Origin: Paraburkholderia sartisoli
GTDB lineage: Bacteria > Pseudomonadota > Gammaproteobacteria > Burkholderiales > Burkholderiaceae
Length of the DNA: 64,000 nt
Assembly (NCBI RefSeq): GCF_900107685.1
Contig: NZ_FNRQ01000003.1
Coordinates: 372,001 to 436,000, forward strand
Reading direction: 5' to 3'
Shown here piece after piece: positions 54,185 through 62,938 of the stretch (its first letter is position 1; every line of letters starts with the position of its first letter). The notes below the pieces were generated by a model. The model did not search any database and was not told the DNA's origin. It worked only from the letters and a program-made list of their open reading frames with translations. Position numbers and translations under genes: made by a program.

Positions 54185-55114
54185 CTAACGCATCGTACGG
54201 TGCGTCGCCTGGCGCTTCGCGAGTCCGCCGTATGACAACGCTATGGCGGTGAACCCCCGCACGCAGGGCGAATGCTCGCGAGCACGATATGCCACCGCGA
54301 GTTCGACCTGGTCTTCGAAATCGCTTAAAGGTTTGAACACCACGCCGGGCTGGGCGAATCCGCGGATGGATTGCGGCACGAGGGCTACGCCGTAGCCCGC
54401 CGACGCCATGCTTACTGCCGTCATGAAATCGTTGACCCGATACTCCGGTTGCGCGTCGAAACCACCGATGCGGCCGAGTCTGGCGAGATCTTCCGCGAAG
54501 CCGGCCGTCTCGTTGAACTGCGGCGCAATGAACGGCAAGCCCCGCAACTGGGAAGCCTTCACGGCTCTCACGCGCGTGAGTGGACTATCCGCCGGCAAGG
54601 CAATCAGCAAGCGTTCGCGCTGCACGACTTTGGCCGTGACCCCGTCGGGATAATGCGCGCGGGGCCGGATAAAACCGACATCGATGGTCCCGTCCGACAA
54701 GCGTTCCAGTTGCGTCGGCGTTTCCATCGCCACGACGTGCATGCGGACGTCCGGACTCGCCACCCTGAATGTCCTGAGCGTATCGGGCAGCAACCCGGTC
54801 GTAACGGCCGAGCCGATATAGCCGAGCGCGACGTGACCTGCTTCTCCTCTTGCCGCCAGACGCCCGATGCGGTCGGCGCGCTCCAGTTGTCTCAGTGCGG
54901 CCCTGGCCTCAACCAGAAAAACATCGCCTGCATCGGTTAGCGTGATCGCCGCGCGTTTGTTGCGGTTGAGCAACCGCACGCCGAGATCGGTTTCGAGCTT
55001 CTTGATCTGCTGGCTGAGCACCGATTGTGCGATGTCGAGCCGGTCAGCTGATCGGGCGAAGTGCAAATCTTCGGCCAATGCGACGAATAGCTTGAGTTGC
55101 CGGCTATCGATCAT
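54185..55114 (-). CDS. LysR-family regulator divergent from glaH
   Basis: The 309-residue protein has the LysR winged helix (MIDSRQLKLFVALAEDLHFARSADRLDIAQSVLSQQIKKLE split across residues 1-42) and a typical effector domain with LERLSDGTIDVGFIRP and FNETAGFAEDLARLG. It diverges from glaH across 99 AT-rich bases, the usual layout for a LysR activator and its target. In E. coli the csiD-lhgO operon is controlled by the GntR-type repressor CsiR/GlaR instead, so control here would differ. Confidence 0.93.
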   Translation of the reverse strand: MIDSRQLKLFVALAEDLHFARSADRLDIAQSVLSQQIKKLETDLGVRLLNRNKRAAITLTDAGDVFLVEARAALRQLERADRIGRLAARGEAGHVALGYIGSAVTTGLLPDTLRTFRVASPDVRMHVVAMETPTQLERLSDGTIDVGFIRPRAHYPDGVTAKVVQRERLLIALPADSPLTRVRAVKASQLRGLPFIAPQFNETAGFAEDLARLGRIGGFDAQPEYRVNDFMTAVSMASAGYGVALVPQSIRGFAQPGVVFKPLSDFEDQVELAVAYRAREHSPCVRGFTAIALSYGGLAKRQATHRTMR

Positions 55115-55213
55115 TTTTAATCTCGATTTACGAATAAAAACACAGTTTAAACGTATTTAATGAATCACAGATAAGGAGTCAAATAGCCCCACTCTCTTCC
55201 CAAGGGCACCTTC

Positions 55214-56149
55214 ATGAGCTCCGTCACCGCATTACCGATGGCCGCGCCAGTCGATTCGCAACTGAAGTTTTCGGTCGGGCGTCATCCGCATCACGAACGC
55301 CTGCGTCATGTCACGGTGCAACGTGACGCGTTGCAGAAATTCTTCTCTTCAGTCAAGGACATCGACCTCCAGAACCTCGAATACGTACCGTTCATGCGCT
55401 TCATGGTCGCGCACGCACTCGAGCGCGCGGTCGGCGACGGTTTCGCCTCCGCACTTCGACAACTCGTGCAGGACCGGTCCACCGGCGGATTCACGCTGGG
55501 CGTCCAGGACGCGAGCGCCGACCCTCGCGACTTCGTCCGGTTCGGAACCGCAGTCGGGTACCTGCTTGGACCGGCGAATCACGACGCGATGTCCGGCACG
55601 TATTACGCGCGCTTCCTCGTGAAGGACACGGACGACAGCGACTCCTATCTGCGCCAGGCATACCGCCTGTTCACGCTGCACACAGACGGAACCTTTGTCG
55701 ACGAGCCGACCGAATGGCTGCTCATGATGAAGTTCGCGGAAGAGAACGCGGCCGGAGGCGAGTCGCGCTTCATGCATGTCGACGACTGGAGCGAGCGCGA
55801 CACCTTCCTCGACGATCCACTCGGCACCCGGCCATTTCTCTACAAGGCGCCCGGTTCGAAGAACGTCGACGCGCAGGTCGAACGCCCTGTGTTCTTCCAG
55901 AGCGAGTATGGTCTGGCGATGTCGTTCATCGACCAGTTCGTGCAGCCCCGTTCATCAGCCGAAGCGGTTTATCTGCACGACTTGTCGGCGTCGATGGAAG
56001 CGTCGTCCGCAACGCGCGAAGTACCGCTTCCCGTGGGCGACCTCGTGGTCCTCAACAACTATTTCTGGCTGCACGGCCGGGCGCCGTTCCAGAAGCATCC
56101 GGCGCTTCATCGTGAACTGATGCGCCAGCGCGGAGTGTTCGCAAAATGA
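55214..56149 (+). CDS. glaH: Glutarate 2-hydroxylase GlaH (CsiD)
   Basis: GlaH is a 2-oxoglutarate/Fe(II) dioxygenase turning glutarate into L-2-hydroxyglutarate. The 311-residue protein matches CsiD in length and pattern: FSVGRHPHHERLRHVTV, YVPFMRFMVAHAL, the iron ligands His and Asp in FTLHTDGTFVDEPTEW near residue 155-157, the distal His in YFWLHGRAPFQKHP near 287, and the 2-oxoglutarate arginine in RELMRQRGVFAK. The stop overlaps the lhgO ATG by four bases (56146-56149), so the pair is coupled. Together they form the CoA-independent glutarate route from lysine breakdown. Confidence 0.94.
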   Translation: MSSVTALPMAAPVDSQLKFSVGRHPHHERLRHVTVQRDALQKFFSSVKDIDLQNLEYVPFMRFMVAHALERAVGDGFASALRQLVQDRSTGGFTLGVQDASADPRDFVRFGTAVGYLLGPANHDAMSGTYYARFLVKDTDDSDSYLRQAYRLFTLHTDGTFVDEPTEWLLMMKFAEENAAGGESRFMHVDDWSERDTFLDDPLGTRPFLYKAPGSKNVDAQVERPVFFQSEYGLAMSFIDQFVQPRSSAEAVYLHDLSASMEASSATREVPLPVGDLVVLNNYFWLHGRAPFQKHPALHRELMRQRGVFAK

Positions 56150-57471
56150 CGACCGTCCAGCATCACCGCGGCTATGACGCGGATGTTCTTGTCGTGGGCG
56201 GTGGCATCGTCGGCGTCTCGACGGCCATGCAACTGATCGAACGTCATCCGGGCCTGAGCGTGCTGCTGCTCGAGAAGGAGGCCTCGCTCGCGGCTCACCA
56301 GTCCAGCCACAACAGCGGCGTGATCCACGCCGGCGTGTATTACGCGCCGGGAAGCCTCAAGGCCGGGTTTTGCAGGCAAGGCGCCGCCGCAACCTATGAA
56401 TTCGCCCGGCGCCATGACGTGCCGGTCGAGCAATGCGGCAAGCTGATCGTCGCGACCCAGGACATCGAAGTCGAAAGACTGAATGCGCTCTACGCACGTT
56501 GCCAGCAGAACCAGCTCGAACCGCAGATGCTCGGCGAGGCGGCGTTGAGGGAGCTCGAGCCGCGCATCACGGGCCGTGCGGCGATCCGCGTGGCCGCGAG
56601 CGGCATCGCGGACTATGCGGCCATGACCACGACGATGGCCCGGCTCGCACAGGAGCGAGGCGCGCAGATTCTGTTGAACCAGCGCGTAGACGCGCTCCAT
56701 GAAGACGAAAACGGCGTGACCGCCGAGACGTCGGGCGACCGCTTCCGGGCAAGGCACGCCATCGTCTGCGCAGGGCTGATGGCGGATCGTCTCGCAAAGA
56801 TGTGCAATGTCGATCTCGACTTTCGGATCGTGCCGTTTCGCGGTGAATACTACCGGTTGCCGGCAGCAAAGAACGACATCGTGAAGCACCTGATCTATCC
56901 AGTGCCGGATCCCGCGCTGCCTTTTCTCGGCGTACACCTGACCCGTATGATCGGAGGATATGTGACGGTAGGTCCAAACGCCGTGCTGGCGCTGGCGCGC
57001 GAGGGTTATCGCTGGCGCGACGCAAGTCTTAAGGATCTCGCCGGCATGGCGGCGTTCCCGGGCTTCTGGAAGATGCTCGGAAAGCATGGCGCATCGGGAC
57101 TCATCGAGATGCGCAACTCGCTGTGGAAACGGGGCTATCTCGAACTGTGTCGCCGATATTGTCCAGAGCTCGTGCTGTCCGACCTCGAGCCCTACCCGTC
57201 CGGCGTACGCGCGCAGGCCGTGATGGCGGACGGCAGCATGGTGCATGACTTCCTGATCCGTTCGTCGCAGCGCAGCCTGCACGTGTGCAACGCCCCTTCT
57301 CCGGCTGCGACCTCCGCGTTGCCGATCGGCGCCTGTCTCGTCGACGAGTTCGACAAGCGTTTCAACCTTGCTCCCCTGACCCGCCCGTACCCGACAGGCG
57401 AGGCACACGGTCCGACGACCGGCGGTTCAACGCGGATGCCTGGAACGAGAATGTCTGATACAGCCTTCTGA
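56146..57471 (+). CDS. lhgO: L-2-hydroxyglutarate oxidase LhgO with an abnormal C-terminal tail
   Basis: LhgO is a membrane-associated FAD enzyme oxidising L-2-hydroxyglutarate to 2-oxoglutarate and passing electrons to quinone. The 441-residue product has the FAD motif DVLVVGGGIVGVS near residue 14, HNSGVIHAGVYY, the substrate-region IVPFRGEYYRL, VGPNAVLALAREGY, and the end motif HVCNAPSPAATSALPIG. E. coli LhgO is 422 residues. The last 20 or so residues here are read out of frame from the start of a phaC fragment, so the native end was probably lost in a rearrangement. The core looks intact and the enzyme may still work. Confidence 0.92.
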   Translation: MTTVQHHRGYDADVLVVGGGIVGVSTAMQLIERHPGLSVLLLEKEASLAAHQSSHNSGVIHAGVYYAPGSLKAGFCRQGAAATYEFARRHDVPVEQCGKLIVATQDIEVERLNALYARCQQNQLEPQMLGEAALRELEPRITGRAAIRVAASGIADYAAMTTTMARLAQERGAQILLNQRVDALHEDENGVTAETSGDRFRARHAIVCAGLMADRLAKMCNVDLDFRIVPFRGEYYRLPAAKNDIVKHLIYPVPDPALPFLGVHLTRMIGGYVTVGPNAVLALAREGYRWRDASLKDLAGMAAFPGFWKMLGKHGASGLIEMRNSLWKRGYLELCRRYCPELVLSDLEPYPSGVRAQAVMADGSMVHDFLIRSSQRSLHVCNAPSPAATSALPIGACLVDEFDKRFNLAPLTRPYPTGEAHGPTTGGSTRMPGTRMSDTAF

Positions 57472-57790
57472 AGCAGATCTGCCTGATCAACTCGCGCCTG
57501 CTCAACGACAGGGTCGAAACCGCGGGCGTCGGCGCGAAGGAAAAACACGAGCTGCGTTTTTTCGCACGTCAGTTCATCGACTCGATGGGCCCGGTCAACG
57601 TCGCCGCCACCGAGCCCGAGGCGATGAAAACCGCGCTTCAGACGCGGGGCGAGAGCGTGTGCGTGCCGGTTTCGTCAATCTGCTCGAAGACCAGATGCGC
57701 GGCCAGGTCACGGTCACCGATAAAACTGCCTTCGAAGCTGGCCGCAACGTGGCCCTGTCAAAAGGCTCGGTGGTGTTCGAGAACGAGCTG
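57405..57790 (+). pseudogene. phaC: Fragment of class I PHA synthase gene (phaC)
   Basis: From 57405 the frame offset by one from lhgO reads DDRRFNADAWNENV, then a stop (TGA at 57455-57457), then LLKQICLINSRLLND, KHELRFFARQFIDSMGPVN and PEAMKTALQTRGESV. After a frameshift near 57660 it continues GFVNLLEDQMRGQVTV and TAFEAGRNVALSKGSVVFENEL. These are consecutive conserved segments of the N-terminal third of class I PhaC, including the FEVGRN...VVFENEL block. The similarity ends abruptly at 57790. The lipase-box catalytic part is absent, so it makes no polymerase. Confidence 0.8.
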
Positions 57791-58392
57791 CGGCGAGGCG
57801 CAATCCGTGCCCGACGTGAGCCGACATATCGCGGATGTGATCAATCCGACGTCGAAGAACAATCGCAATTTCCCGGCCGACGGCGCGCCCCGCGATGACC
57901 CACAGGCGAGGCCATCATCGCAAAGCCTCGTCCTTGCTCGTCCGCCCATGCCGCTTCAACGGAAGCATTCAACGCGAGGATATTGGCCTGAAAACGATGC
58001 CCTCGATGATGCCAACAATATTGGCGATCCTGTCCGAACTGGCGTCGATGCCTTCCATGGTTTCCACCACGCGCAACACCGCGGTGCCGCCCTGCTCTGC
58101 CAGCTGGGCGGCCTGCGCCGCGAGCGCGGTTGGCCCGACTCGCATTGTCGGCGTTCCGGGTGACGGTAGCGGTCAATTGCTCCTGCATGCGCCTCATTGA
58201 AAACAGCAGGCTGGAGCGGTCTTCACTACGACAGTCAGATCGTTGCTAGCAATCTGGCTGGCAATCCCGGCAACACAAGACGGTTCTCTGCCAGGTGAGC
58301 GGAGGATGCCGCGGTTGAGCCGCATCACGACAGCCGATAAAGCACCGGCCAATGCCACCAGAATCCCGGGGTTCGCCACGCCGGCAGCACGT
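57790..58392 (-). pseudogene. Fragment of a methyl-accepting chemotaxis receptor gene
   Basis: Read leftward it gives a membrane helix (GILVALAGALSAVVM), the HAMP segment (GIASQIASNDLTVVVKT), then in another frame DRSSLLFSMRRMQEQL joined directly to TATVTRNADNASRAN. Family receptors carry about 40-50 more residues at that point, so an internal deletion is likely. Next come the signalling-tip pieces ANILALNASVEAA and EQGRGFAMMASPV, and in a third frame GREIAIVLRRRIDHIRD. At least two frameshifts are present. The fragment abuts the phaC fragment at 57790 and the MFS stop at 58393. Confidence 0.75.
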
Positions 58393-59688
58393 TCAGCCGC
58401 GTCGCGCTTCCGAGAGGTGACACCACCGGCCAATGAGGTACACCGTGAAGGGCAGAACTGCCGCGAGCGGAAGCCACCGCAGCGCGCCTTGAAGACCAAC
58501 CGAGTCCGCTATCACGCCGGTGAAAAAGGGACCCGCTGCGAGGCCCAATATATTGTTGAACAGCGTCAGTGTGGCAAATGCCGAGCCATGGATCGCAGGC
58601 GGTGTGGCCCCGGCAATAATCGCGCTGCACGTGCCGAACGAACTGGCAAGGAAAAACACCGCGGGCGCGAGGATCAGGAGTTGCAGGTTGCCCGGTGGCA
58701 GGCGGAACGCGACTGCCAGCAGGATGCCCAGCACGAGACAATAACCAATCGCCATATTCCATCTCTTAAGTGACGAGTCCCCGCTGATCCGGTCGGTCAT
58801 CACACCGCACAGGAGTTGGCCCATGCCGCTGACAAGGACAAGGCCCGCCGCCACCACGGCAGCCTTGCTGACAGGCATGTCCCAGTAGCGGTTCAGGTAG
58901 CTGGGCAGCCACACGAAAAGCGTGCCCTGAATGAAAATCTGCAGGGCGCTGCCGAGGTACGCACAAAAGACGGAACGGGACGGGAACAGGCCGGAGAAAA
59001 GCGCTCGTGGCGTCAGTTTCACGCGCCCATAAACTGCAGTTCGGTTCGTATTGTCCGGATGCGCACGCGCGAGCCTTTTTTCCGTGACGACGAAGAAATA
59101 AATGATCACCAGCACAAAACCGAAGATCGCCATCAGACCCATAGACCAGCGCCAGCCAAAGTGGGTCGCGATGATGCCGGAAAGCGAAACACCGAGCACG
59201 GACCCAAAGGCGGCGGCAGACGTAAAGCCGCCGGCAATGGTAGAGCGCAGATGCTTTGGAAAGATGCTCATGAGCATCGCGAGTCCGACGCTTCCGTAGG
59301 CAGCTTCGCCAACACCAACGAAGATGCGCGCGAGGAACATCTCGTGGTAGCTGCTGGCAATCGCGCATCCGAGCGTGGCCAGACTCCACAGCGCAGCCAT
59401 CAGTGCAATGCTTTTGACGCGTCCCCAACGGTCCGCGATTATGGAAAACGGGAGAGTCAGCACCCCGACCGCCAACGGCACCACGCCGCTAATCGAACCG
59501 AGCTGTGTGTCGGACATCTGCCACTGCACTTTCAAGATTGGAAACAAGGCATTGAGCGCCTGCCGCGACATGTAGTCGGACAGCAAGAGGCAAAACATCA
59601 ATGCAAATACCACCCACGCGTAGGCCCGGGCGCCACTGGTAGCCGCGGCCGACTCGGGCGGCACCACGTTACTTGTATAAAGATTCAA
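58393..59688 (-). CDS. MFS transporter (copy 2)
   Basis: The 431-residue protein has twelve membrane helices, the ADRWGRVKSI loop and DYMSRQALNALFPILKVQW, aligning end to end with the carrier at 47439-48758 (more than half of the first 140 positions are identical by eye). The start is a TTG at 59688: GGAGGAG (59695-59701 on the other strand) lies six bases before it, whereas the open frame to 59970 has no ribosome site. Its substrate is probably related to that of copy 1. It is isolated between two regions of gene fragments. Confidence 0.9.
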   Translation of the reverse strand: MNLYTSNVVPPESAAATSGARAYAWVVFALMFCLLLSDYMSRQALNALFPILKVQWQMSDTQLGSISGVVPLAVGVLTLPFSIIADRWGRVKSIALMAALWSLATLGCAIASSYHEMFLARIFVGVGEAAYGSVGLAMLMSIFPKHLRSTIAGGFTSAAAFGSVLGVSLSGIIATHFGWRWSMGLMAIFGFVLVIIYFFVVTEKRLARAHPDNTNRTAVYGRVKLTPRALFSGLFPSRSVFCAYLGSALQIFIQGTLFVWLPSYLNRYWDMPVSKAAVVAAGLVLVSGMGQLLCGVMTDRISGDSSLKRWNMAIGYCLVLGILLAVAFRLPPGNLQLLILAPAVFFLASSFGTCSAIIAGATPPAIHGSAFATLTLFNNILGLAAGPFFTGVIADSVGLQGALRWLPLAAVLPFTVYLIGRWCHLSEARRG

Positions 59689-59699
59689 TTTTGTCTCCT

Positions 59700-60250
59700 C
59701 CGATGATTCACTAAATTCATATTGAATCGTGCCGCCTGATGTCGCCGGGTCCGGTGAAACAAGACCTTTACGACAGGACCGGCAGTGGTTTCTGCTGGCC
59801 GTGAGCATCGCCGGACGCATTCTTTGTGTCGCCGTGCGCGCACTGGGTTTCGATGCCTGTTTCAAGCGTCTTGATGACTTGTGTGATGACGTTGAACTTC
59901 GCGCGTTTTGCTCCTCGATCAGAATCAGGTGTTCACCGGCAAGCCGATGCCTGGAGAAGGAGCCGTACATCGGCTCCGATAGTCACATGCACCGCGTGGG
60001 AGATTCCGGCGATGGATCGCGCACGGAACGAAGGCGCCTGTCAGCATGAACAACCTCCGTATAAGTGTTGCATCAAAGCCTTCCTTGCGACTCCAAAGCC
60101 TCAGCCGACGGACATTTACTTCAGCATATCACCGAGAATTATTTTTGGCGACATTAATCATAAGCCGTATGCAAACACTGCGCCTCAGCGCAGAGACGAA
60201 TTGTTCCGAAGTGGCGTAAACCCGAAGTGAACCCAGGATTCGTCATGTCA
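59700..60250. other. Decayed, AT-richer stretch with one coding-like fragment
   Basis: No intact gene is visible. On the minus strand, around 59760-59920, a short frame reads KFNVITQVIKTLETGIE and ends soon after; its neighbours are in other frames, as in a decayed gene, but no family is recognised. From about 60050 to 60200 the sequence is clearly AT-richer than the rest. It holds TTGGCGACATTAATC (60145-60159), which shares CGACATTAATC with the operator region at 62961. Confidence 0.4.
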
Positions 60251-60257
60251 AGGGCAC

Positions 60258-60560
60258 GACGAAACGATCCTCGACAAGGATTTCTCACACCGGATCGAGC
60301 CGGTGCGGCGCAAGTGCAACTGGCGCGCGTGAACTGATCAAGGGGATCGGCGTGGTGAACTCGCGTACGCGAATCCGCTGATGCGGGAGCACTGGATCAT
60401 CGACTACCGCATCCAGGATCCAGACCGCGACGGCAAGACAAAACGGGGCCACGCGCGATCTGATGCGGCTCATCGAATCGCTGAAGAAGAACGACTATTG
60501 CCCGCCATGCGCCAATCAGCAAGTGGGCAACCCGGGCGCAAGCTCTTCGCACCGGCGCGT
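60258..60560 (+). pseudogene. Fragment of an IS701-like transposase gene
   Basis: Three frames together read HDETILDKDFSHRIE, then ELIKGIGVVNS, then ANPLMREHWIIDYRIQDPD with DRDGKTK. After a gap comes RDLMRLIESLKKNDYCPP with ANQQVGN. This is the order of the DDE transposase of IS701-type elements (DDT-LDKNFSH, WIIDYRIYDPDGDGKTK, DLM-FIESL-K-YYCPL). A stop (TGA at 60329-60331) and two or more frameshifts are present, and roughly 25-30 residues are missing before RDLM. No inverted repeats mark the ends. Confidence 0.7.
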
Positions 60561-60668
60561 AGCAAACAACCGCGGTGCGGGTATGCAGTGTCTGATCCTG
60601 GATGAACGTACCCAGCGTCGAAGAATGGATGCACGAGCGGAAAGCAGAGCCGGTTCCGTCGACATGAC

Positions 60669-60686
60669 ATAGGGACTCGTCCCTAT
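60669..60686. repeat. 18-bp inverted repeat downstream of the transposase fragment
   Basis: ATAGGGAC (60669-60676), two bases, GTCCCTAT (60679-60686), followed by a further GGAACGTCCC. It may be a decayed insertion-sequence end or the terminator hairpin of an old gene. Confidence 0.4.
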
Positions 60687-60827
60687 GCAGGGAACGTCCC
60701 AATCAATTCGCACGACATCGCGGCCACGACAGACGGCCCGCCGGCCATGGAAGACTCGCCGCGTCATTGCAGAAGATGGAACCCCGCACAATCAGGATTC
60801 AGCCGTCCCAGGCGCGCAGGGGGCGAC

Positions 60828-61649
60828 TCACTCAGAGGCGGCCGCGACTTCGGGCTGCGCCGCTTTCGGGACACGTGCGCGCCGGCTGCCTGCCGGTTTT
60901 GCAACGATTGCGCGTATGGCGGCATCCCTGGCGTCGTCCAGGCGCGAGGCGGCAAGGGAAAGCAGTAGTTTGTTGTCCCGCTTGATCGCGGCCTTCTGCA
61001 GCGCACGCCAGACCTTTAAAGATGTGCGAACCGATTGAGGCGTAGCCACAAATCCTAGCCGGACATACCGCAGGGTTCGCAACGAGATGGAATGCAGGAC
61101 ATCAACCAGAAGCCGGTTGCGGCACAGATCGACTGTGGTGAAATTCAGGAGAAAGCTTTCCACGGCATAGGCGTCTACGGACTCCTCGGCTGCCTTCACC
61201 AGCCTGGGCATATGAGCGGTCAGTAACGCCTCGAGTTCGGACGGATTTTCGCGCGCCACCTGCTCCAGCATCGTGACATAAAGCACGCTGCGCACGCGGA
61301 AAATGTCCCGAAGCTCATTCTCGTCGGGCGCCGTAACGATCGCCCCGCGCCTGGCCTGAAACTCGACCAGGCGGTCCCGCTCCAGTATACGCATCGCTTC
61401 GCGCACGGGCGCGCGGCTGACGTGCAGCACCTCGCTGATATCTTTCTCCAGCAAGCGTTGCCCCGACTTCACCAGGTCAAGCGTAATGACCCCGGCCAGC
61501 CGGGCAGCAATCTGCTCGGCAATCGGCACCGACGCATACGCCCAGTCCTGCCCGCGCAGCACCGCCCGCTCGACGGCCAGCATCAGTGAATTCTTGGGCG
61601 TAAGGAGCGAGGAAAGATCGGGAAGGTTTTGCGTTTTATTTCGGGCCAT
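60828..61649 (-). CDS. GntR-family regulator with FCD ligand-binding domain
   Basis: The 273-residue protein has an N-terminal extension (1-45), the GntR winged helix (about 50-110: IAEQIAARLAGVITLDLVK, LLEKDISEVLHVSRAPVREAMRILE, GAIVTAPDENELRDIFRVR), and an all-helical FCD domain (about 120-250). FCD repressors bind organic acids. Its own promoter and that of the dioxygenase gene at 62827 both carry TGTCGACA over the -35 box, which predicts that it represses both. The tail after residue 245 is alanine-rich and basic. Confidence 0.92.
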   Translation of the reverse strand: MARNKTQNLPDLSSLLTPKNSLMLAVERAVLRGQDWAYASVPIAEQIAARLAGVITLDLVKSGQRLLEKDISEVLHVSRAPVREAMRILERDRLVEFQARRGAIVTAPDENELRDIFRVRSVLYVTMLEQVARENPSELEALLTAHMPRLVKAAEESVDAYAVESFLLNFTTVDLCRNRLLVDVLHSISLRTLRYVRLGFVATPQSVRTSLKVWRALQKAAIKRDNKLLLSLAASRLDDARDAAIRAIVAKPAGSRRARVPKAAQPEVAAASE

Positions 61650-61693
61650 GGCGTATAGCGCAATTAATTTTCGTCGAATTTAATCCTGTGATT

Positions 61694-61723
61694 ATTATAG
61701 TCTCCAGCATTGTAATGTCGACA
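61694..61723 (-). promoter_or_regulatory. Promoter of the GntR gene with overlapping TGTCGACA operator
   Basis: On the minus strand TCGACA (61716-61721) and TATAAT (61694-61699) are 16 bases apart. The -35 is part of the perfect palindrome TGTCGACA (61716-61723). The rest of the 332-base gap to the dioxygenase stop shows no gene. Confidence 0.65.
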
Positions 61724-61981
61724 AAAATTCAACCTCGCTTTGTGAGGACTCGACGCCGCCCCGGATATTCGTCGCGCCGCAAGAACTTCTGCGCCTCAAC
61801 TGGCGATCTGCACGGATTTCGGCGTGTCGTGACGACTCATTGAACGCAAGCAACACGTGTTCATTCGCCACAACGGGTACCTGACCGGAGCGGACAATGC
61901 CGCAGACAAAACCAGACCGCGACCGCCGGCCCGCGCCCGAACACATCGAACCGCACGAACCGCGCGAGTACACGCAAGCTG

Positions 61982-62827
61982 TCAGTATGGCTTGTCGCCT
62001 TCGATTCCTGCCCGCTCCATCTTGCGCGGAGCCGGCCAATAATCCATTACCGCGTAGTGCTGCGTTGGCCGGTTATCCCAGACTGCAATACTGTTCGGCT
62101 TCCACCGGAAACGAACCTGATACTCAGGAATCGATGCCTGGCTTTGCAGATAATTCAGCAGAAGACTCGCGCCTGGCGTCTTGTCCAAACCATGACGCAC
62201 ATTTTCAACTGTATGGTAGTTGGCGAAATGTGTCGTGAAACTGCTGACGTATAGAATCTTTTCGCCAGTCTCCGGGTGCGTCCGCACGACAGGGTGCTCC
62301 ACCTCCGGATTCTGCGCCGCCAGTTTTCTTCGCTCTTCCGGATCCATTGCCGCACCGAACGAGTGCTCAATACTGCTTTTTGCTCTCAATCCTTCGATAC
62401 GCTTCTTGATGTCTTCTGGCAGTTGCTTATAAGCCTCGACCATGTTGACCCAGATGGTGTCTCCCCCCACCTCTGGACACTCGACGCAGCGCAGCACGGC
62501 GCCCATAGAGGGGTTCGACCGCCAAAGCCCGTCACTATGGTAGTTGTTCTCGTAAGGGTTTTTAGCTTCCGATCGATAGATCTGCACGAGGCCCGGGTGT
62601 TCCGGATCGCTTCCCGCAACTGGATGATCTTCCAGTTTCCCGAAACGGCGCGCAAAGGTGACATGTTCTTCCCGAGAGATATCCTGATCTCGAAAAAAGA
62701 GGACCCTGTGCTTAAGCAACAGCGCCTTGATTTCTGCGAACAGCGATGCATCTCGAGACGCTTCCCCCAAGCTCACACCAGACACCTCGGCACCAATGCA
62801 AGCGGTCAGTCTTTCTACTTTAATCAT
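61982..62827 (-). CDS. TauD/TfdA-family 2-oxoglutarate/Fe(II) dioxygenase (copy 2)
   Basis: The 281-residue enzyme aligns along its whole length with copy 1 at 45490-46338. Iron ligands are His and Asp in NNYHSDGLW near residue 97-99 and the distal His in TQHYAVMDY near 253; the 2-oxoglutarate arginine follows in RKMERAGIEG. Its GC content is visibly lower than that of copy 1, suggesting separate acquisition. A promoter with an operator-like palindrome lies about 110 bases upstream. The substrate may be related to that of copy 1. Confidence 0.93.
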   Translation of the reverse strand: MIKVERLTACIGAEVSGVSLGEASRDASLFAEIKALLLKHRVLFFRDQDISREEHVTFARRFGKLEDHPVAGSDPEHPGLVQIYRSEAKNPYENNYHSDGLWRSNPSMGAVLRCVECPEVGGDTIWVNMVEAYKQLPEDIKKRIEGLRAKSSIEHSFGAAMDPEERRKLAAQNPEVEHPVVRTHPETGEKILYVSSFTTHFANYHTVENVRHGLDKTPGASLLLNYLQSQASIPEYQVRFRWKPNSIAVWDNRPTQHYAVMDYWPAPRKMERAGIEGDKPY

Positions 62828-62938
62828 GAGCGATATCTCCTTGTCTCTGGCAGGAATTTCGCCAATTCACCACGGCCGCCGCGTGACGCCGCAGCTTTAC
62901 GAAACCGTGGAATATTGTTGCCCTGCATCTGTACAAGC

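Noticed and set aside
55115..55213. A defined LysR box between the LysR gene and glaH
   Set aside because: The region is AT-rich and offers several T-N11-A matches; none stands out.
56107..57408. 433-codon minus-strand frame across lhgO
   Set aside because: Antisense to a clearly recognised oxidase with FAD and substrate motifs.
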